DNA of 64,000 bases from a virus, in IMG/VR virus record IMGVR_UViG_3300046096_000189, positions 99,978 to 163,977 of that record; one strand, written 5' to 3'. The notes beneath the pieces were generated by a model. The model did not search any database. It was not told the DNA's origin and saw only the letters and a program-made list of their open reading frames with translations. Below are positions 17,484 to 27,229 of this stretch, in pieces; the first letter of the stretch is position 1, and every line of letters starts with the position of its first letter. The translations under genes were made by a program, and so were the position numbers.

Positions 17484-18743
17484 ATGGCAAAAACGATTGT
17501 TCCGTATACGTTAGATGATTACTTTGCATCTACGCCTATAGGATCTGTGGATAGGGCGTCTGGTAATAACCTTTTCGGTATCAATCATCAGCAAACACCT
17601 GGTGCGGTACCTGCTAATAAAGATACTTTTGGTCTGACTTTTTTCACCAGACCTCAGTTGAATCTTCAAGCTGATAACTTAAGAAATGAAAGAAGATTCT
17701 ATTCTTTATTGACTAATCAACCTTTGAGCATACAACGGTATATACGCTGTATGTTGGATCCCAGAGCGCAATTAGGTCATCAACCCAAGTCTTCAAATAA
17801 CGTTGAAGCTTTATATCCGCCTATACCATGTCCTTTGGTGGATTCTTCACAGGCGTTTATACCTGTGCTTACAAACAATTTACTCACATTATCAGGCTGG
17901 CCTGATGTGGTAGCTCCTGTCTTTGAATCTGAAAGTGGGATGTATAAAGAATCTTACGCTCAGGTTGATGGGCTGTCAAGGAATTACGAGTCATTCGATT
18001 TGGACGCTTCCTTTAGAAATACCAGAGGAGATCCTATCCTCTATATGTTCTACATATGGTTACAGTACATGAGTGATGTCTTTGAAGGTAAACTTGTACC
18101 TTACATGGACTATCTGGTAGAAAACGTTATTGACTACAACACTAGGATCTACAGATTGGTTTTAGATGTCAATAAACAGAAGGTCAAAAAGATAGCCGCC
18201 ACAGGCGCTTCGTTTCCTGTCTCTGTACCCACAGGCAGTTTCTTTGACTTTAACTCTGAGACACCTTACTCTGACCAGAATAAGGATATCACGATTCGAT
18301 TCAGATGTATGGGTGCTGACTATTTAGACGATATACTAATCAAAGAGTTTAACGACACAGTCAAGATCTTCAATCCTTCTATGTTTAATAGATACAGAGA
18401 TCAAGAGATGGTAAGAGTCAGTCAGAAGACTTTACCTTTGTTTAACAACAGAGGTTACCCAAGGATAGATGAAACCACCTATGACCTAGAGTGGTGGGTC
18501 AGTAAAGATATGTATGCTTCTGTGATAACTGGCACACATCCAGATCTTCTGTCCTTCTATCCTTCAGCATCTGTAGGTAGTGATACTGAAAGAAATGCTG
18601 ATATAGATGTGCCTATGGATACAGCTGATCAGACTTATCAGGACATAGAGAAAGCTGCTGGGACAAATAGTCCAGCTATACAAGCTGCTAAAGATGCAGC
18701 TACTCAAGCAGCTAAAGATGAATATGACAACACAGGCGAATAA
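17484..18743 (+). CDS. Virion structural protein upstream of baseplate wedge gene
   Basis: A 419-residue protein. The N-terminus is Asn/Gln/Pro-rich, the middle holds aromatic helices (DPILYMFYIWLQYMSDVFEG) and strands (DITIRFRCMGADYLDDILIKEF), and the C-terminus is an Ala-rich acidic helix. It ends 9 bases before the gp6-like wedge gene and is clearly co-transcribed with it. Position next to a wedge protein suggests another baseplate or tube-attachment component. No motif allows a more precise assignment. Confidence 0.45.
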   Translation: MAKTIVPYTLDDYFASTPIGSVDRASGNNLFGINHQQTPGAVPANKDTFGLTFFTRPQLNLQADNLRNERRFYSLLTNQPLSIQRYIRCMLDPRAQLGHQPKSSNNVEALYPPIPCPLVDSSQAFIPVLTNNLLTLSGWPDVVAPVFESESGMYKESYAQVDGLSRNYESFDLDASFRNTRGDPILYMFYIWLQYMSDVFEGKLVPYMDYLVENVIDYNTRIYRLVLDVNKQKVKKIAATGASFPVSVPTGSFFDFNSETPYSDQNKDITIRFRCMGADYLDDILIKEFNDTVKIFNPSMFNRYRDQEMVRVSQKTLPLFNNRGYPRIDETTYDLEWWVSKDMYASVITGTHPDLLSFYPSASVGSDTERNADIDVPMDTADQTYQDIEKAAGTNSPAIQAAKDAATQAAKDEYDNTGE

Positions 18744-18752
18744 GGAATAAAC

Positions 18753-21677
18753 ATGCCAACTTTAACAGATCTGCAAGCAGGTGTGGAAAGATACAAATTC
18801 AGTCCTGTGGATATACAGAGAACTGTACTTGAACATCTTGACGCAGTCACAGACGGTAAAATCAATCTGGTAGATGCCACCTCACCTTTTATGTTTCTTC
18901 TGGATGCAAGCTGTGTTAATACAGCTACAGCCATACAAGAATATGAAATTAACCTCAGAAGACAATATCCTAGTTTAGCACAAACTGAATTAGATCTCTA
19001 TAGCCATATGGCTGATGTAGACTATTTAGATAGATTCGCCAAACCATCTTCTGTGACCTATACATTAGCTATCTCTGTAGCCGACATCAAATCTAAATTG
19101 GTCAGAAATGATGCTGAAGAGTGCTACCAGGCTACTATACCTAGGGATACCTATTTCACAGTAGATGAATATACCTTTACTTTGGAATACCCTATAGACA
19201 TCAGAAGGTTCTCTAACGGAGCCTATCAGTTTAGTTATAACGGAGAATTAGAATCTCCTTTGGGTCCTCTGACCAACAACATCATAGACTACGTGGTCAG
19301 AAGAGACGCAGACGGTAATGATTGGGTGTTTCTGACTGTTCCTTTGAAACAGTTCAAGATAGAAACGCACTATCAGACTGTGCTCAGATCCACACCTTAC
19401 GAAGAAAATATTGTATTTAACGATCAGTATTATTACTGCCGTGTGTTCTACAAGAATGAAAACACCCCAACGTGGGTGGAGATGAAGACCACTCACAGCG
19501 ACCAGATCTTTGACCCTTACCATCCAACAGCTTTACTGAGTGTTATAAACAACCAGGTTACTGTATCTGTACCTATGGTCTATATCACCACAGAACAAGT
19601 CTATGGTAATGTTCGTGTGGATGTTTATACAACCAAAGGACCTATAGCAGTTAACATGTCGAACTATAAGGTGAACTTCTTTGGTTATAAGCTTAAGGCT
19701 ATAAACGAAGAAAGAGACCTGAATATATATACAGCGGCTATGACTGAAATAGGTCTGTTGTCGTTTAGTGATCAGATCACTTATGGCGGTAGTGACCAAA
19801 TTGAATTCTTAGAGCTTAGAGATCGTGTCATACAGAACTCTATCGGTGACAGACAGCTACCTGTCACTAATGCACAAGCTACCAGCTATATAGAGAACAG
19901 AGGTTTTGAATTAGTGAAGAACGTGGATGTGGTTACTAACCGTGTCTTCTTAGCTATTAAGAAACTACCTATACCTAATAACCTTAAGTTGCTGACATCT
20001 GCTAACATCGGTATGTCCACAACCAACATGGATTTAGGCTATATCAGAACTCTTGAAACAGCCACAGATAACTTCAACAGAATCACAGTACATAGCAACA
20101 ACCTGTTCATCAACGAAAACGGTGTGGTGCGTATCGTGACTGCTTCTGAGTTGATTAGTTTAAGAGGTATGTCTAAAACAGCTTTGGCTGTGGAAGTCAA
20201 TAGTAAACAGTATATCTATAACCCTTTCTACTACGTGCTTGATAGTTCTGAATCTGAGTTTGATTCAAGAGCCTATCATCTAGATCAACCTTTTGCCAAG
20301 AACTTAAGTTTCATTTACCAGAATGAAACCATGATGTTGCCTGTCAATACCAAGACTTTCAGTTTGACAAAGACATCTGTGGGTTATAATCTTATTATCA
20401 GTACCAAGTCTGGTAATCAATACAAAGCCGTGGCTGATAACGACATAACCGTGGTGCTAGGTTATGTACCTGTCAATGAAACCAATGCAGCTTTTATTAA
20501 AGGTATCTATCAAGGTAGAAGCGACGCAGCTTCTGGTAATGAGCGTATCTTTAAATTTGAGATCAAGACCAACCACGATATAGATACAGATGACTATATC
20601 ACTTTGACATCAGGTAAGATGTTCTCTACTTCAGAGATCAAAACCAAATGTCTGTTGAGTAAGTCGTTTAAAATCTACCACATGTCGTCTTCCATTACCG
20701 TAGGGTTTAAACCCAGCGAAGCGGATGGTGATGCTCCTATATTCCTAACAGGACCAGGCTTTAAGGTTATCACACACGAAACCTTAGATCTTACCTTTGG
20801 TTATGCTTTAAAGAACCTCTGGTCCAGATCAAGGACTCTACCAGGCGGTACTGTATATAAAAAGCACTCTGCAGACATACCTCTTTTATACACAGAAGAT
20901 GTTTACAGAACAGATCCTATCACAGGTTCTATCTTTAGTATAAATGCATCTGGTAATGTGGTTTACGATAAACTTCATACAGCTGGAGATATAGTAAGAG
21001 ATAACTCTGGTGCTGTGATATATAAATACAAAGCTGGCGATACAGTCATAGATGCTGATGGTAACCCTGTACCTGATGAGATAGCTTCTATGGATAAAGA
21101 GTTAGACATCCTCTTTGTGGATGGTCGATACTACTTTACGACAGATGCTAACTTTATAGCATACAGAGCTGAGATAGCTGAAACTATCAGAACCTGGATC
21201 ACTGAAGATCTTAAAGAAAGTCAAAAGAAACTGTTAGAGCAGACTAAGTTGTTCTTCTATCCTAAGACTACCTTAGGTAAAGTAAGAGTCTATCCAGACA
21301 GTTACACAGAAGACATCGTAGACGCTGAACAGTCTTTGACTATAGATCTCTATGTAAATAACAAAGTCTATCACGACAATGATATTAGAAACAGATTGAC
21401 GTCTGGTATCGTTAAGCTGGTAGATGAGTGGATAGATGATCCTGTTGTTAATATAACTGAGCTGCATAAACAGATCACGGTATTCTCAAGCGCCTCTGTG
21501 GTGAGTGTGAGTATCAAAGGTTTGGCTGGTGATAAGAACTATCAGATATTGACTCTGGCGCAGAACGAAAGTCGTTTATGTGTTAAGAAGAAACTGTTTG
21601 TTCAACCAGATGGTACGACTATTATTAAAGAAGACATCACAGTCAACTTCACTAACGTAGAAAAACTGGCAGTTTAA
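18753..21677 (+). CDS. Baseplate wedge protein, T4 gp6 / baseplate J-like (candidate)
   Basis: At 974 residues this is the largest protein in the window. The N-terminus (SLAQTELDLYSHMADVDYLDRF) and especially the mid-region (QIEFLELRDRVIQNSIGDRQ, then LPVTNAQATSYIENRGFELV) follow the pattern of gp6/J-type wedge proteins: a core domain with an E-x(3-5)-R segment, then a strand-helix module that recurs in contractile-tail wedges. It forms a two-gene plus-strand unit with the 17484-18743 gene and ends at a hairpin shared with the convergent 21735 gene. The wedge role is inferred from these patterns and gene size; a profile search would settle it. Confidence 0.55.
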   Translation: MPTLTDLQAGVERYKFSPVDIQRTVLEHLDAVTDGKINLVDATSPFMFLLDASCVNTATAIQEYEINLRRQYPSLAQTELDLYSHMADVDYLDRFAKPSSVTYTLAISVADIKSKLVRNDAEECYQATIPRDTYFTVDEYTFTLEYPIDIRRFSNGAYQFSYNGELESPLGPLTNNIIDYVVRRDADGNDWVFLTVPLKQFKIETHYQTVLRSTPYEENIVFNDQYYYCRVFYKNENTPTWVEMKTTHSDQIFDPYHPTALLSVINNQVTVSVPMVYITTEQVYGNVRVDVYTTKGPIAVNMSNYKVNFFGYKLKAINEERDLNIYTAAMTEIGLLSFSDQITYGGSDQIEFLELRDRVIQNSIGDRQLPVTNAQATSYIENRGFELVKNVDVVTNRVFLAIKKLPIPNNLKLLTSANIGMSTTNMDLGYIRTLETATDNFNRITVHSNNLFINENGVVRIVTASELISLRGMSKTALAVEVNSKQYIYNPFYYVLDSSESEFDSRAYHLDQPFAKNLSFIYQNETMMLPVNTKTFSLTKTSVGYNLIISTKSGNQYKAVADNDITVVLGYVPVNETNAAFIKGIYQGRSDAASGNERIFKFEIKTNHDIDTDDYITLTSGKMFSTSEIKTKCLLSKSFKIYHMSSSITVGFKPSEADGDAPIFLTGPGFKVITHETLDLTFGYALKNLWSRSRTLPGGTVYKKHSADIPLLYTEDVYRTDPITGSIFSINASGNVVYDKLHTAGDIVRDNSGAVIYKYKAGDTVIDADGNPVPDEIASMDKELDILFVDGRYYFTTDANFIAYRAEIAETIRTWITEDLKESQKKLLEQTKLFFYPKTTLGKVRVYPDSYTEDIVDAEQSLTIDLYVNNKVYHDNDIRNRLTSGIVKLVDEWIDDPVVNITELHKQITVFSSASVVSVSIKGLAGDKNYQILTLAQNESRLCVKKKLFVQPDGTTIIKEDITVNFTNVEKLAV

Positions 21678-21688
21678 AAATTAAAAAT

Positions 21689-21726
21689 ATCTATACACCC
21701 GGCCTATATGGCTCGGGTGTATAGAT
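21689..21726. terminator. Bidirectional hairpin terminator
   Basis: ATCTATACACCC and its complement GGGTGTATAGAT surround a GGCC-rich loop, between the convergent wedge gene (+) and the 21735 gene (-). The loop is nearly identical to that at 6449-6486. Confidence 0.85.
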
Positions 21727-21734
21727 AAATCTTT

Positions 21735-22841
21735 TTAAGCTCTTTTAAGCTCTTCAAATAATACGTGTGTGTTAAAGTTCAATTGACCTAAGCTGTATAA
21801 AGCACTAGCAGCTGAGACAGAAGCACGTATAGTGCGCATCAACTCAGCATTGTGCGTTAACAGATAGTTATGTAATTCAGCTGGTGTGGCAGTATCTACA
21901 TTAGCACTGTTCTTCATGAACTCAAGCTTACCAGCTATATCGTTCAAACAAGTACCTATAGATTCTAACAAAGAAGCATACTTTTCACTGGTGTAGAACG
22001 TTAACAGATCTTTAAACGTCAGATCGTGTACAGTTTCACCGCGCATGTTCTCATCGCTGAATAGATTATCCATAGACTTACCGTAGATAACAGTAGCTAT
22101 ACACATCTTTAAAGCTCTGCATTCATAAGCTGTCTTTATATTTAAAACAGCTTTAGTGAACTCAGCTCCATCCATGGTACCACCCTTGAACATATCTGGG
22201 ATAAGTTCAGACACAGGTATCTCTAAGAAAGATTTGAACTCTTCCTTGTACTGCACTATGGTGTTTTTAGATCCCTCTAATTTAGAAGAGATATCTTTTC
22301 CATTGACATGCAGATCGTTACCTGTAGCTCTGATAGCTGGAAGATGTTCACCTGAAAGCACACTTACAGTAGCTATAGCTGCTTCAAGTGGTTCTTTTAA
22401 GAATGTCTTTGCGTCTTCAAATAACAAAGCTTGTTCAACAGCAATAGAACGTTTCATATTAGAAACAGTCGCATCAAAGTTGACTTTGGTTTTATTGACG
22501 GAGAATTGCTCAAGTGTAAGTCTTGTACCCAGTAGAGCTGGAAACTGTTCAAGAGCATATGAAACATCTGCTCTACATACAGCACCTTCTGTACTGATCT
22601 CATCATGTACAGCTTGCATTTCTACTATTTTAACTGTCTTACCATCTAAAGCAGCAAAGTTAACTTGAGCTGTAGCTAAAGCTTGACCTGCTTGAGTAGT
22701 CGTTTGTGGATTAACAGGTTGGGAAGGAGCACCGACTATGACTGTGGACTTATCTGTGGATTGCACAGAAGATGGACCTTTGATTAAATCATGATCCACC
22801 ACAGTGTTGTCGATGTCGTCCATGACGTCATCATTTAACAT
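21735..22841 (-). CDS. Hypothetical virion-type protein
   Basis: A 368-residue protein with an acidic N-terminus (DDVMDDIDNTVVDHD), a Thr/Gln/Pro linker, then a helical Ala/Leu-rich body. A sequence ISTEGAVCRADVSYALEQF lies near residues 76-95. The general make-up (acidic start, linker, helical domain) resembles the inner-body-type proteins, but the W-rich helix is absent. It starts 1 base downstream of the 22843-23307 stop. Not assigned to a family. Confidence 0.45.
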   Translation of the reverse strand: MLNDDVMDDIDNTVVDHDLIKGPSSVQSTDKSTVIVGAPSQPVNPQTTTQAGQALATAQVNFAALDGKTVKIVEMQAVHDEISTEGAVCRADVSYALEQFPALLGTRLTLEQFSVNKTKVNFDATVSNMKRSIAVEQALLFEDAKTFLKEPLEAAIATVSVLSGEHLPAIRATGNDLHVNGKDISSKLEGSKNTIVQYKEEFKSFLEIPVSELIPDMFKGGTMDGAEFTKAVLNIKTAYECRALKMCIATVIYGKSMDNLFSDENMRGETVHDLTFKDLLTFYTSEKYASLLESIGTCLNDIAGKLEFMKNSANVDTATPAELHNYLLTHNAELMRTIRASVSAASALYSLGQLNFNTHVLFEELKRA

Positions 22842-22842
22842 A

Positions 22843-23307
22843 TCAGACGACCTTCTTACTGAGTTGTTCCAACACCTTCTTAAAGCCGTTGTTCATCACA
22901 GAGACTTCAGTAGCATTGTCTTTCATGAAACAAAGAGTTTCTTCAGAGAAGTGTTTATACAGCTTGAAGATATCTACGATACCGTTGGCTGTACCACTTT
23001 GACTGTGGAACATGCTGTTGTCGTAGCAGCTCTGGTATCTGAACATATAGAAAGATATAACCTCCTTCATGACAGCGTCTGTGTCTAACAAACAGACTTC
23101 CATGATGCGACCCACCAAAGTAGATACAGTCTGAAGGTGTTCAGATCTGTAGTACATGTGAGGATCTTCAACAGGAGCCTGTGGTAATTCAAGATCGTAA
23201 GCCAAGACACGAGCTAAACCCAAAGTCACAGACTTGGTCTTAGATTTACCTGTAGAACCAATGCCTACCAGAAAGGTATTGGATTCTTGATTGATAGAAA
23301 GCAACAT
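22843..23307 (-). CDS. Small hypothetical protein
   Basis: A 154-residue protein beginning MLLSINQESNTFLVGIGSTG. The GIGSTGKSKTKS segment recalls a glycine-rich loop but does not fit a Walker A (GxxxxGK[ST]) with any supporting Walker B, so I do not call it an ATPase. Otherwise helical. It is tightly packed between the 21735 and 23323 genes and probably co-transcribed. Function unknown. Confidence 0.45.
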   Translation of the reverse strand: MLLSINQESNTFLVGIGSTGKSKTKSVTLGLARVLAYDLELPQAPVEDPHMYYRSEHLQTVSTLVGRIMEVCLLDTDAVMKEVISFYMFRYQSCYDNSMFHSQSGTANGIVDIFKLYKHFSEETLCFMKDNATEVSVMNNGFKKVLEQLSKKVV

Positions 23308-23322
23308 TTTTAATTTTCCTTA

Positions 23323-24675
23323 TCAGGACTGAAGTCTTAACTCAGCAGATTTAATAAACAAAGGATTCGCCGAAAGCTCTTCCAACAACTGTTCTTCACG
23401 GATGCTTCTACCTGCATTGCGATCAGAAGACCAGAACACATTTAAGAATCCATCTAGGATAGTGTTGTATTCCATCGTGTCTTTTATGATACCGTCCATG
23501 ACGTAGATGTTATCCACGATAGGCTTCATCTCTTTAGGAGACAACTTCTGGTCTTTCAAAGACTCGATCATGTCGTTACGCAGCCTCACATACCGAAGTT
23601 TAAGCTTGTCGTATGTGTAATCTCTTCCAGATTCGCCTGAATCACCAAGCATACTTGTTACAATAAGCGCAGAGATGATAGCATAAAAGATCCAACCGCT
23701 GCCAATAGCAACAGCTAAGCAAGTAACACCCAAGCAGAACCAAAGAAGATTTAACAGCTGGAAGAACACCCAAGCAGATCTTTGTTTCTCAGGACTCCAG
23801 CCAGCTTTGGTTAGTTTATCTAAAGCGATAGTAACTTCTCTGCCGTATCCAAATCTGCTGGAGAAAGTATCCGCCATCTGTTCAAAGCTGGTTTTAGAAT
23901 AAGTGCCATTATCCATCTGTGTACCAGTGCCTGTGTCAGCAGCATCCACAATGAACTTAAACCAGTGATAAGAAGCGATAGTTCTGTTGTCAGACATCAT
24001 CTTATCGACTTCCTCACGCTTGATCTTAGGCGTTACGGTCTTCAGTTCTCTGAAGATATAGTCAGAATCTGCTTTAGACTTCTTACCTAAGCAAACTTTA
24101 GCCGTATTAGCTAAGACTTGGTTGTTGGTGTCAAGACGATCAGAGTATTCAAATGCATAGAAAGCATGACCTAATTCATGAAGGATCACACCAGTAGTTT
24201 CAGCTGGTGTTAGTTTATAATCACGCTTAAGGCTAGTGAAATTAAGATACAGGTTTACCACCACATCAGAGAATACACCACCCACAGTAGCATCAGCTAC
24301 ATTAACACTACCTTTGACCTTACCCTTTTTCAGAAGATCACCTATTTGCTCTTGAACATAGTCTTCAGCTGGTTTACCTTGCCACATCTTAGGTATAAAT
24401 ACATGATGAGACTGAGCATAGAAAGGCTGAACAGCTGCTAGAGCCAGAATAGTATTTATTTTAACACCAAAGCCTAAACGGCTCTTTACCAACATTTCCA
24501 ACTGTTTAGTCTCAGGCCACATAGCCAGCTCTTCAGCGTTGACAGCCACAGAAGTCTCAATCTTCTTATAGATATCAGATACGATAACTTCTATCCGACT
24601 ACCGAAGTTATCTTTTTGGAAATCGATCGTTTCCATAGCGAAGCTCATTAGCTTCTTTCTCTTGTTAAAAAACAT
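23323..24675 (-). CDS. Membrane-associated zinc metalloprotease (HExxH)
   Basis: Start placed at ATG 24673-24675 (MFFNKRKKLM) because AGGAG lies 8 bases upstream; a longer frame to 24750 lacks a site. About 450 residues. H166-E-L-G-H170 (VILHELGHAFYAFEYS) is the zincin active-site helix, with two His ligands and a general base Glu. A strongly hydrophobic pair of segments near residues 300-340 (LNLLWFCLGVTCLAVAIGSG, then WIFYAIISALIVTSML) predicts one or two membrane helices. The layout (catalytic domain, then hairpin membrane anchor) recalls M48-like peptidases, but the family is not certain. A phage membrane protease could process virion proteins or act on the host envelope. It diverges from the DNA polymerase gene. 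Confidence 0.65.
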   Translation of the reverse strand: MFFNKRKKLMSFAMETIDFQKDNFGSRIEVIVSDIYKKIETSVAVNAEELAMWPETKQLEMLVKSRLGFGVKINTILALAAVQPFYAQSHHVFIPKMWQGKPAEDYVQEQIGDLLKKGKVKGSVNVADATVGGVFSDVVVNLYLNFTSLKRDYKLTPAETTGVILHELGHAFYAFEYSDRLDTNNQVLANTAKVCLGKKSKADSDYIFRELKTVTPKIKREEVDKMMSDNRTIASYHWFKFIVDAADTGTGTQMDNGTYSKTSFEQMADTFSSRFGYGREVTIALDKLTKAGWSPEKQRSAWVFFQLLNLLWFCLGVTCLAVAIGSGWIFYAIISALIVTSMLGDSGESGRDYTYDKLKLRYVRLRNDMIESLKDQKLSPKEMKPIVDNIYVMDGIIKDTMEYNTILDGFLNVFWSSDRNAGRSIREEQLLEELSANPLFIKSAELRLQS

Positions 24676-24767
24676 GGGTGTAACTCCTGCGGCGTGGGTG
24701 TTTGGAAAAAAAGAAAAACCAGGTTTCGGCGAGATGTTATGTATTAACACCCAACCTATTCTGTACC

Positions 24768-26495
24768 ATGGCTAATATCAAAGGCAAAGAATGTAAATTT
24801 GTCGTACACGTTCCGAGTAATCACCCGGATGTGGAAGACGTCCATTTGATTAAAGAAGTCACTCATTATGATGATGGTAGCACCATACCTGGTATCAGGA
24901 TGATTAAAAATTACAAGAGACCTTTCTATGTAACTAAGAGATCTTACAGAAATCACAAACAGAAAAAAGAATGTGAGCATATCTCTAAGTTGGATAGGTT
25001 TGATTGTACTGAATCAGAGCTGAGAAACCAAATAGCTAGAGTTCTTGATAAAGCTTGGTCTAAGGATCATCTTAAAGAACTGTTGGTTTCACCATACATC
25101 TACGGAGCTGATGTAACTTCTACTTCGTTTATCAAGAATGATTATAAGAACAAGTACCCTGGTATAGCTTCTGCCAACTCTTTGGCTTTTCTTGATATTG
25201 AGACTGACATGGTGCATGGACACAAGAAAACTGTGTTGATCACTGTTGTTATGAAAGGTATCTGCTTTACAGCTGTGACAGAAGAGTTTGCCAAAGGGAT
25301 AGGGGATATCCAATCTCTCTACAACCTGGGTAAAAAGAAGTATATACAAGAGTACATAGATAAACATCAACTTGAATGTCAGTTGGTTGTGGTCAAAGAC
25401 AACATCGAAGCTATTAAAGCCGCTTTTAAATTACTCCATGAAAAGAAACCAGATCTTCTTGCTATCTGGAACATCAACTACGACGTTCCTAAGATGATAG
25501 GTGAGATAGAGGATGAAGGTTTGGACCCTGCTGATATCTTTTGTGATCCTGCTGTGCCTAAGGCTTATAGACTCTGTAAGTACAAGATGGGGAAAACCAA
25601 AAAGGTCACAGCCTCTGGTAAAGTATCGGGCATCAACATCGCTGCTCAGTGGCATACATTGTTTCTGACAGCTTCTTTCTATATGGTAGATGCCATGTGT
25701 ATCTATAAACTACTTAGATTGGCTAAGGCTGAACAACCTCATTACTCCTTAGATTGGATACTTGGTGTTGAGCTAGGGATCAGAAAACTTAAGTTCAAAG
25801 AAGCTGATGGTTATGAAAAGGAACAATGGCACAGCTTTATGCAGTCTCAATATAAAGTAGAATACATCATCTACAACATGTTTGACTGTATATCCATGAT
25901 GGAATTAGATGCCAAGACCACAGACATGGCTTTTGCGTTTACATCTTCTTGCGATACCACTGACTTCAGTAAGTTTAACTCACAACCTAAGAAGATCGCT
26001 GATGCTTTTTATTACTTCATTCAGGAAAAGAAAGGATTCATATTAGGTACTGTTGGATTCAGTAAAGAGTCTAACGTCAGTGATGACACAGATCCTGATG
26101 TGGTCTTGGATGATGATGACGGTGGTGATGAAGACAGTATGACTTATGACGATGGGGCTAGATGCCTATCTTTAGCAGGATGGATCGTCACACTACCTTC
26201 TTATATGTCAGTGCTGGGTTTGAACATCATTGAAGAAGACCCTACCATCAAAACTAACATCAGAGCTTTTGTATACGACTCAGATAGCAGTGCTGCTTAT
26301 CCAAGTGCTACTTCAGTCTGTAATGTAAGTAAAGCTACCACACACAGAGAGATCATTGAGATATCTGGTATAGACGAGAATGTATTCAGGGCTCAAAATC
26401 TGAATATTGTTCTAGGCTCTACCAACTCTCTAGAATACTGTGTGAATATGTTCGGTATGCCTGAACCACATAAGCTCTTAGATCTGATAGACTAA
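24768..26495 (+). CDS. Family B DNA polymerase, N-terminal half (exonuclease + motif A)
   Basis: Start placed at MANIKGKECK (ATG 24768-24770); an earlier in-frame ATG at 24702 lies in the promoter region of the divergent protease. About 575 residues. Exo I is FLDIETD (D143, E145), Exo II is IWNINYD (N235, D239), Exo III is YNMFD (Y369, D373). Polymerase motif A is YDSDSSAAYPS (503-513), the D-x-x-S-x-Y-P-S element. Motifs B and C are missing, and the protein ends soon after motif A; both are supplied by the separate gene at 60514-62637. An acidic insertion (about 439-462) precedes motif A. No clear Shine-Dalgarno is seen, but TTATG lies about 30 bases upstream. The two halves presumably assemble into the replicative polymerase; phiKZ relatives are, I believe, known to split this enzyme. 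Confidence 0.85.
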   Translation: MANIKGKECKFVVHVPSNHPDVEDVHLIKEVTHYDDGSTIPGIRMIKNYKRPFYVTKRSYRNHKQKKECEHISKLDRFDCTESELRNQIARVLDKAWSKDHLKELLVSPYIYGADVTSTSFIKNDYKNKYPGIASANSLAFLDIETDMVHGHKKTVLITVVMKGICFTAVTEEFAKGIGDIQSLYNLGKKKYIQEYIDKHQLECQLVVVKDNIEAIKAAFKLLHEKKPDLLAIWNINYDVPKMIGEIEDEGLDPADIFCDPAVPKAYRLCKYKMGKTKKVTASGKVSGINIAAQWHTLFLTASFYMVDAMCIYKLLRLAKAEQPHYSLDWILGVELGIRKLKFKEADGYEKEQWHSFMQSQYKVEYIIYNMFDCISMMELDAKTTDMAFAFTSSCDTTDFSKFNSQPKKIADAFYYFIQEKKGFILGTVGFSKESNVSDDTDPDVVLDDDDGGDEDSMTYDDGARCLSLAGWIVTLPSYMSVLGLNIIEEDPTIKTNIRAFVYDSDSSAAYPSATSVCNVSKATTHREIIEISGIDENVFRAQNLNIVLGSTNSLEYCVNMFGMPEPHKLLDLID

Positions 26496-26537
26496 AAAAA
26501 TAAACACCCTGGCCTTTTGGGCTGGGGTGTTTATTTT
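26494..26537. terminator. Bidirectional hairpin terminator
   Basis: AAATAAACACCC and GGGTGTTTATTT (allowing one bulge) flank a GGCC-type loop between the polymerase N-half (+) and the 26539 gene (-), with A and T tracts on either side. The hairpin overlaps the polymerase stop region. Confidence 0.85.
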
Positions 26538-26538
26538 G

Positions 26539-27153
26539 TCATCGCTTACTCAGTTCAATGCGGTGGATATCGGAATCAGTAACCTCACACCAAATTGCTT
26601 CTTCCTCTTTATCAACCAAGCTGAATTGATGCCAGTATCCATTCCCTGAGTAATTATACCCACGGTAAATCAGACGCTCTGACTGACCCTTCCAGTTACA
26701 TCGATCACCTACATTAAAGCGAGTGATGTTACCGTTGCTATCAAACCCCAGTTCTTTCAGTAATTCTACTACACTCCAAACAATCTTACTATCTTTATCA
26801 AATACCTTTTCGTAGGTTTCGAAATCATCAATTAGTCCAGACGGACATTCTTCACGAGGTGTCACCCACAGTGGAAAATAAGACGTCGACGCTACATGAC
26901 TCACAGTAAAGCCGGATGATTGATTTTTACTGGTGGTTAAATCTAGTTTATAACCAAACATGTGATTGTCATTATGGAACAGCACGCGTTTTTCATTATC
27001 ACCTGACTTGATGTAAAGACAATGAGTGGCCAGGCGATGCTTTTGGGTAACTAAACTCTTTACTTTTTCTCTGGACATAACAATATCCTCTGGATGGCGT
27101 GTATGTTCGTTATGGTTAAAATACATAGCCTGCACAATACTAACTTGATTCAT
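26539..27153 (-). CDS. Hypothetical protein with SH3/KOW-like C-terminus
   Basis: A 204-residue protein. The C-terminal third (RFNVGDRCNWKGQSERLIYR, then YHQFSLVD-like strands, then WCEVTDSDIHRIEL) has the spacing of a small SH3-like beta barrel (V-G-D-x-C near its start). The N-terminal part has many His and Arg residues and no motif. A copy of the early-type motif (see 27180-27199) lies about 30-45 bases upstream, so it is probably transcribed with the chimallin and RNAP group rather than the structural genes. It is convergent with the polymerase N-half. Function unknown. Confidence 0.5.
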   Translation of the reverse strand: MNQVSIVQAMYFNHNEHTRHPEDIVMSREKVKSLVTQKHRLATHCLYIKSGDNEKRVLFHNDNHMFGYKLDLTTSKNQSSGFTVSHVASTSYFPLWVTPREECPSGLIDDFETYEKVFDKDSKIVWSVVELLKELGFDSNGNITRFNVGDRCNWKGQSERLIYRGYNYSGNGYWHQFSLVDKEEEAIWCEVTDSDIHRIELSKR

Positions 27154-27179
27154 GACACATTCCTTTAAAAAGTTGTTAA

Positions 27180-27199
27180 GGTCAAATAAAGTTTAAATG
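27180..27199 (-). promoter_or_regulatory. Candidate early-type phage promoter
   Basis: Minus-strand CATTTAAACTTTATTTGACC, sharing the core ACTTTATTTGACC with the sites upstream of the beta' N and chimallin-candidate genes. It lies 27 bases upstream of the 26539-27153 start. Confidence 0.55.
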
Positions 27200-27219
27200 A
27201 CTCAAATGTTTTATAAAAC

Positions 27220-27229
27220 CTATACTATG
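27220..27229 (+). promoter_or_regulatory. Candidate promoter of a small RNA
   Basis: CTATACTATG, an exact match to the site at 29960-29969 upstream of the plus-strand gene at 30016. It ends in TATG, the core reported for phiKZ late promoters. Confidence 0.35.

Noticed and set aside
22843-23307. P-loop ATPase
   Set aside because: GIGSTGKSKTKS lacks proper Walker A spacing and there is no Walker B.
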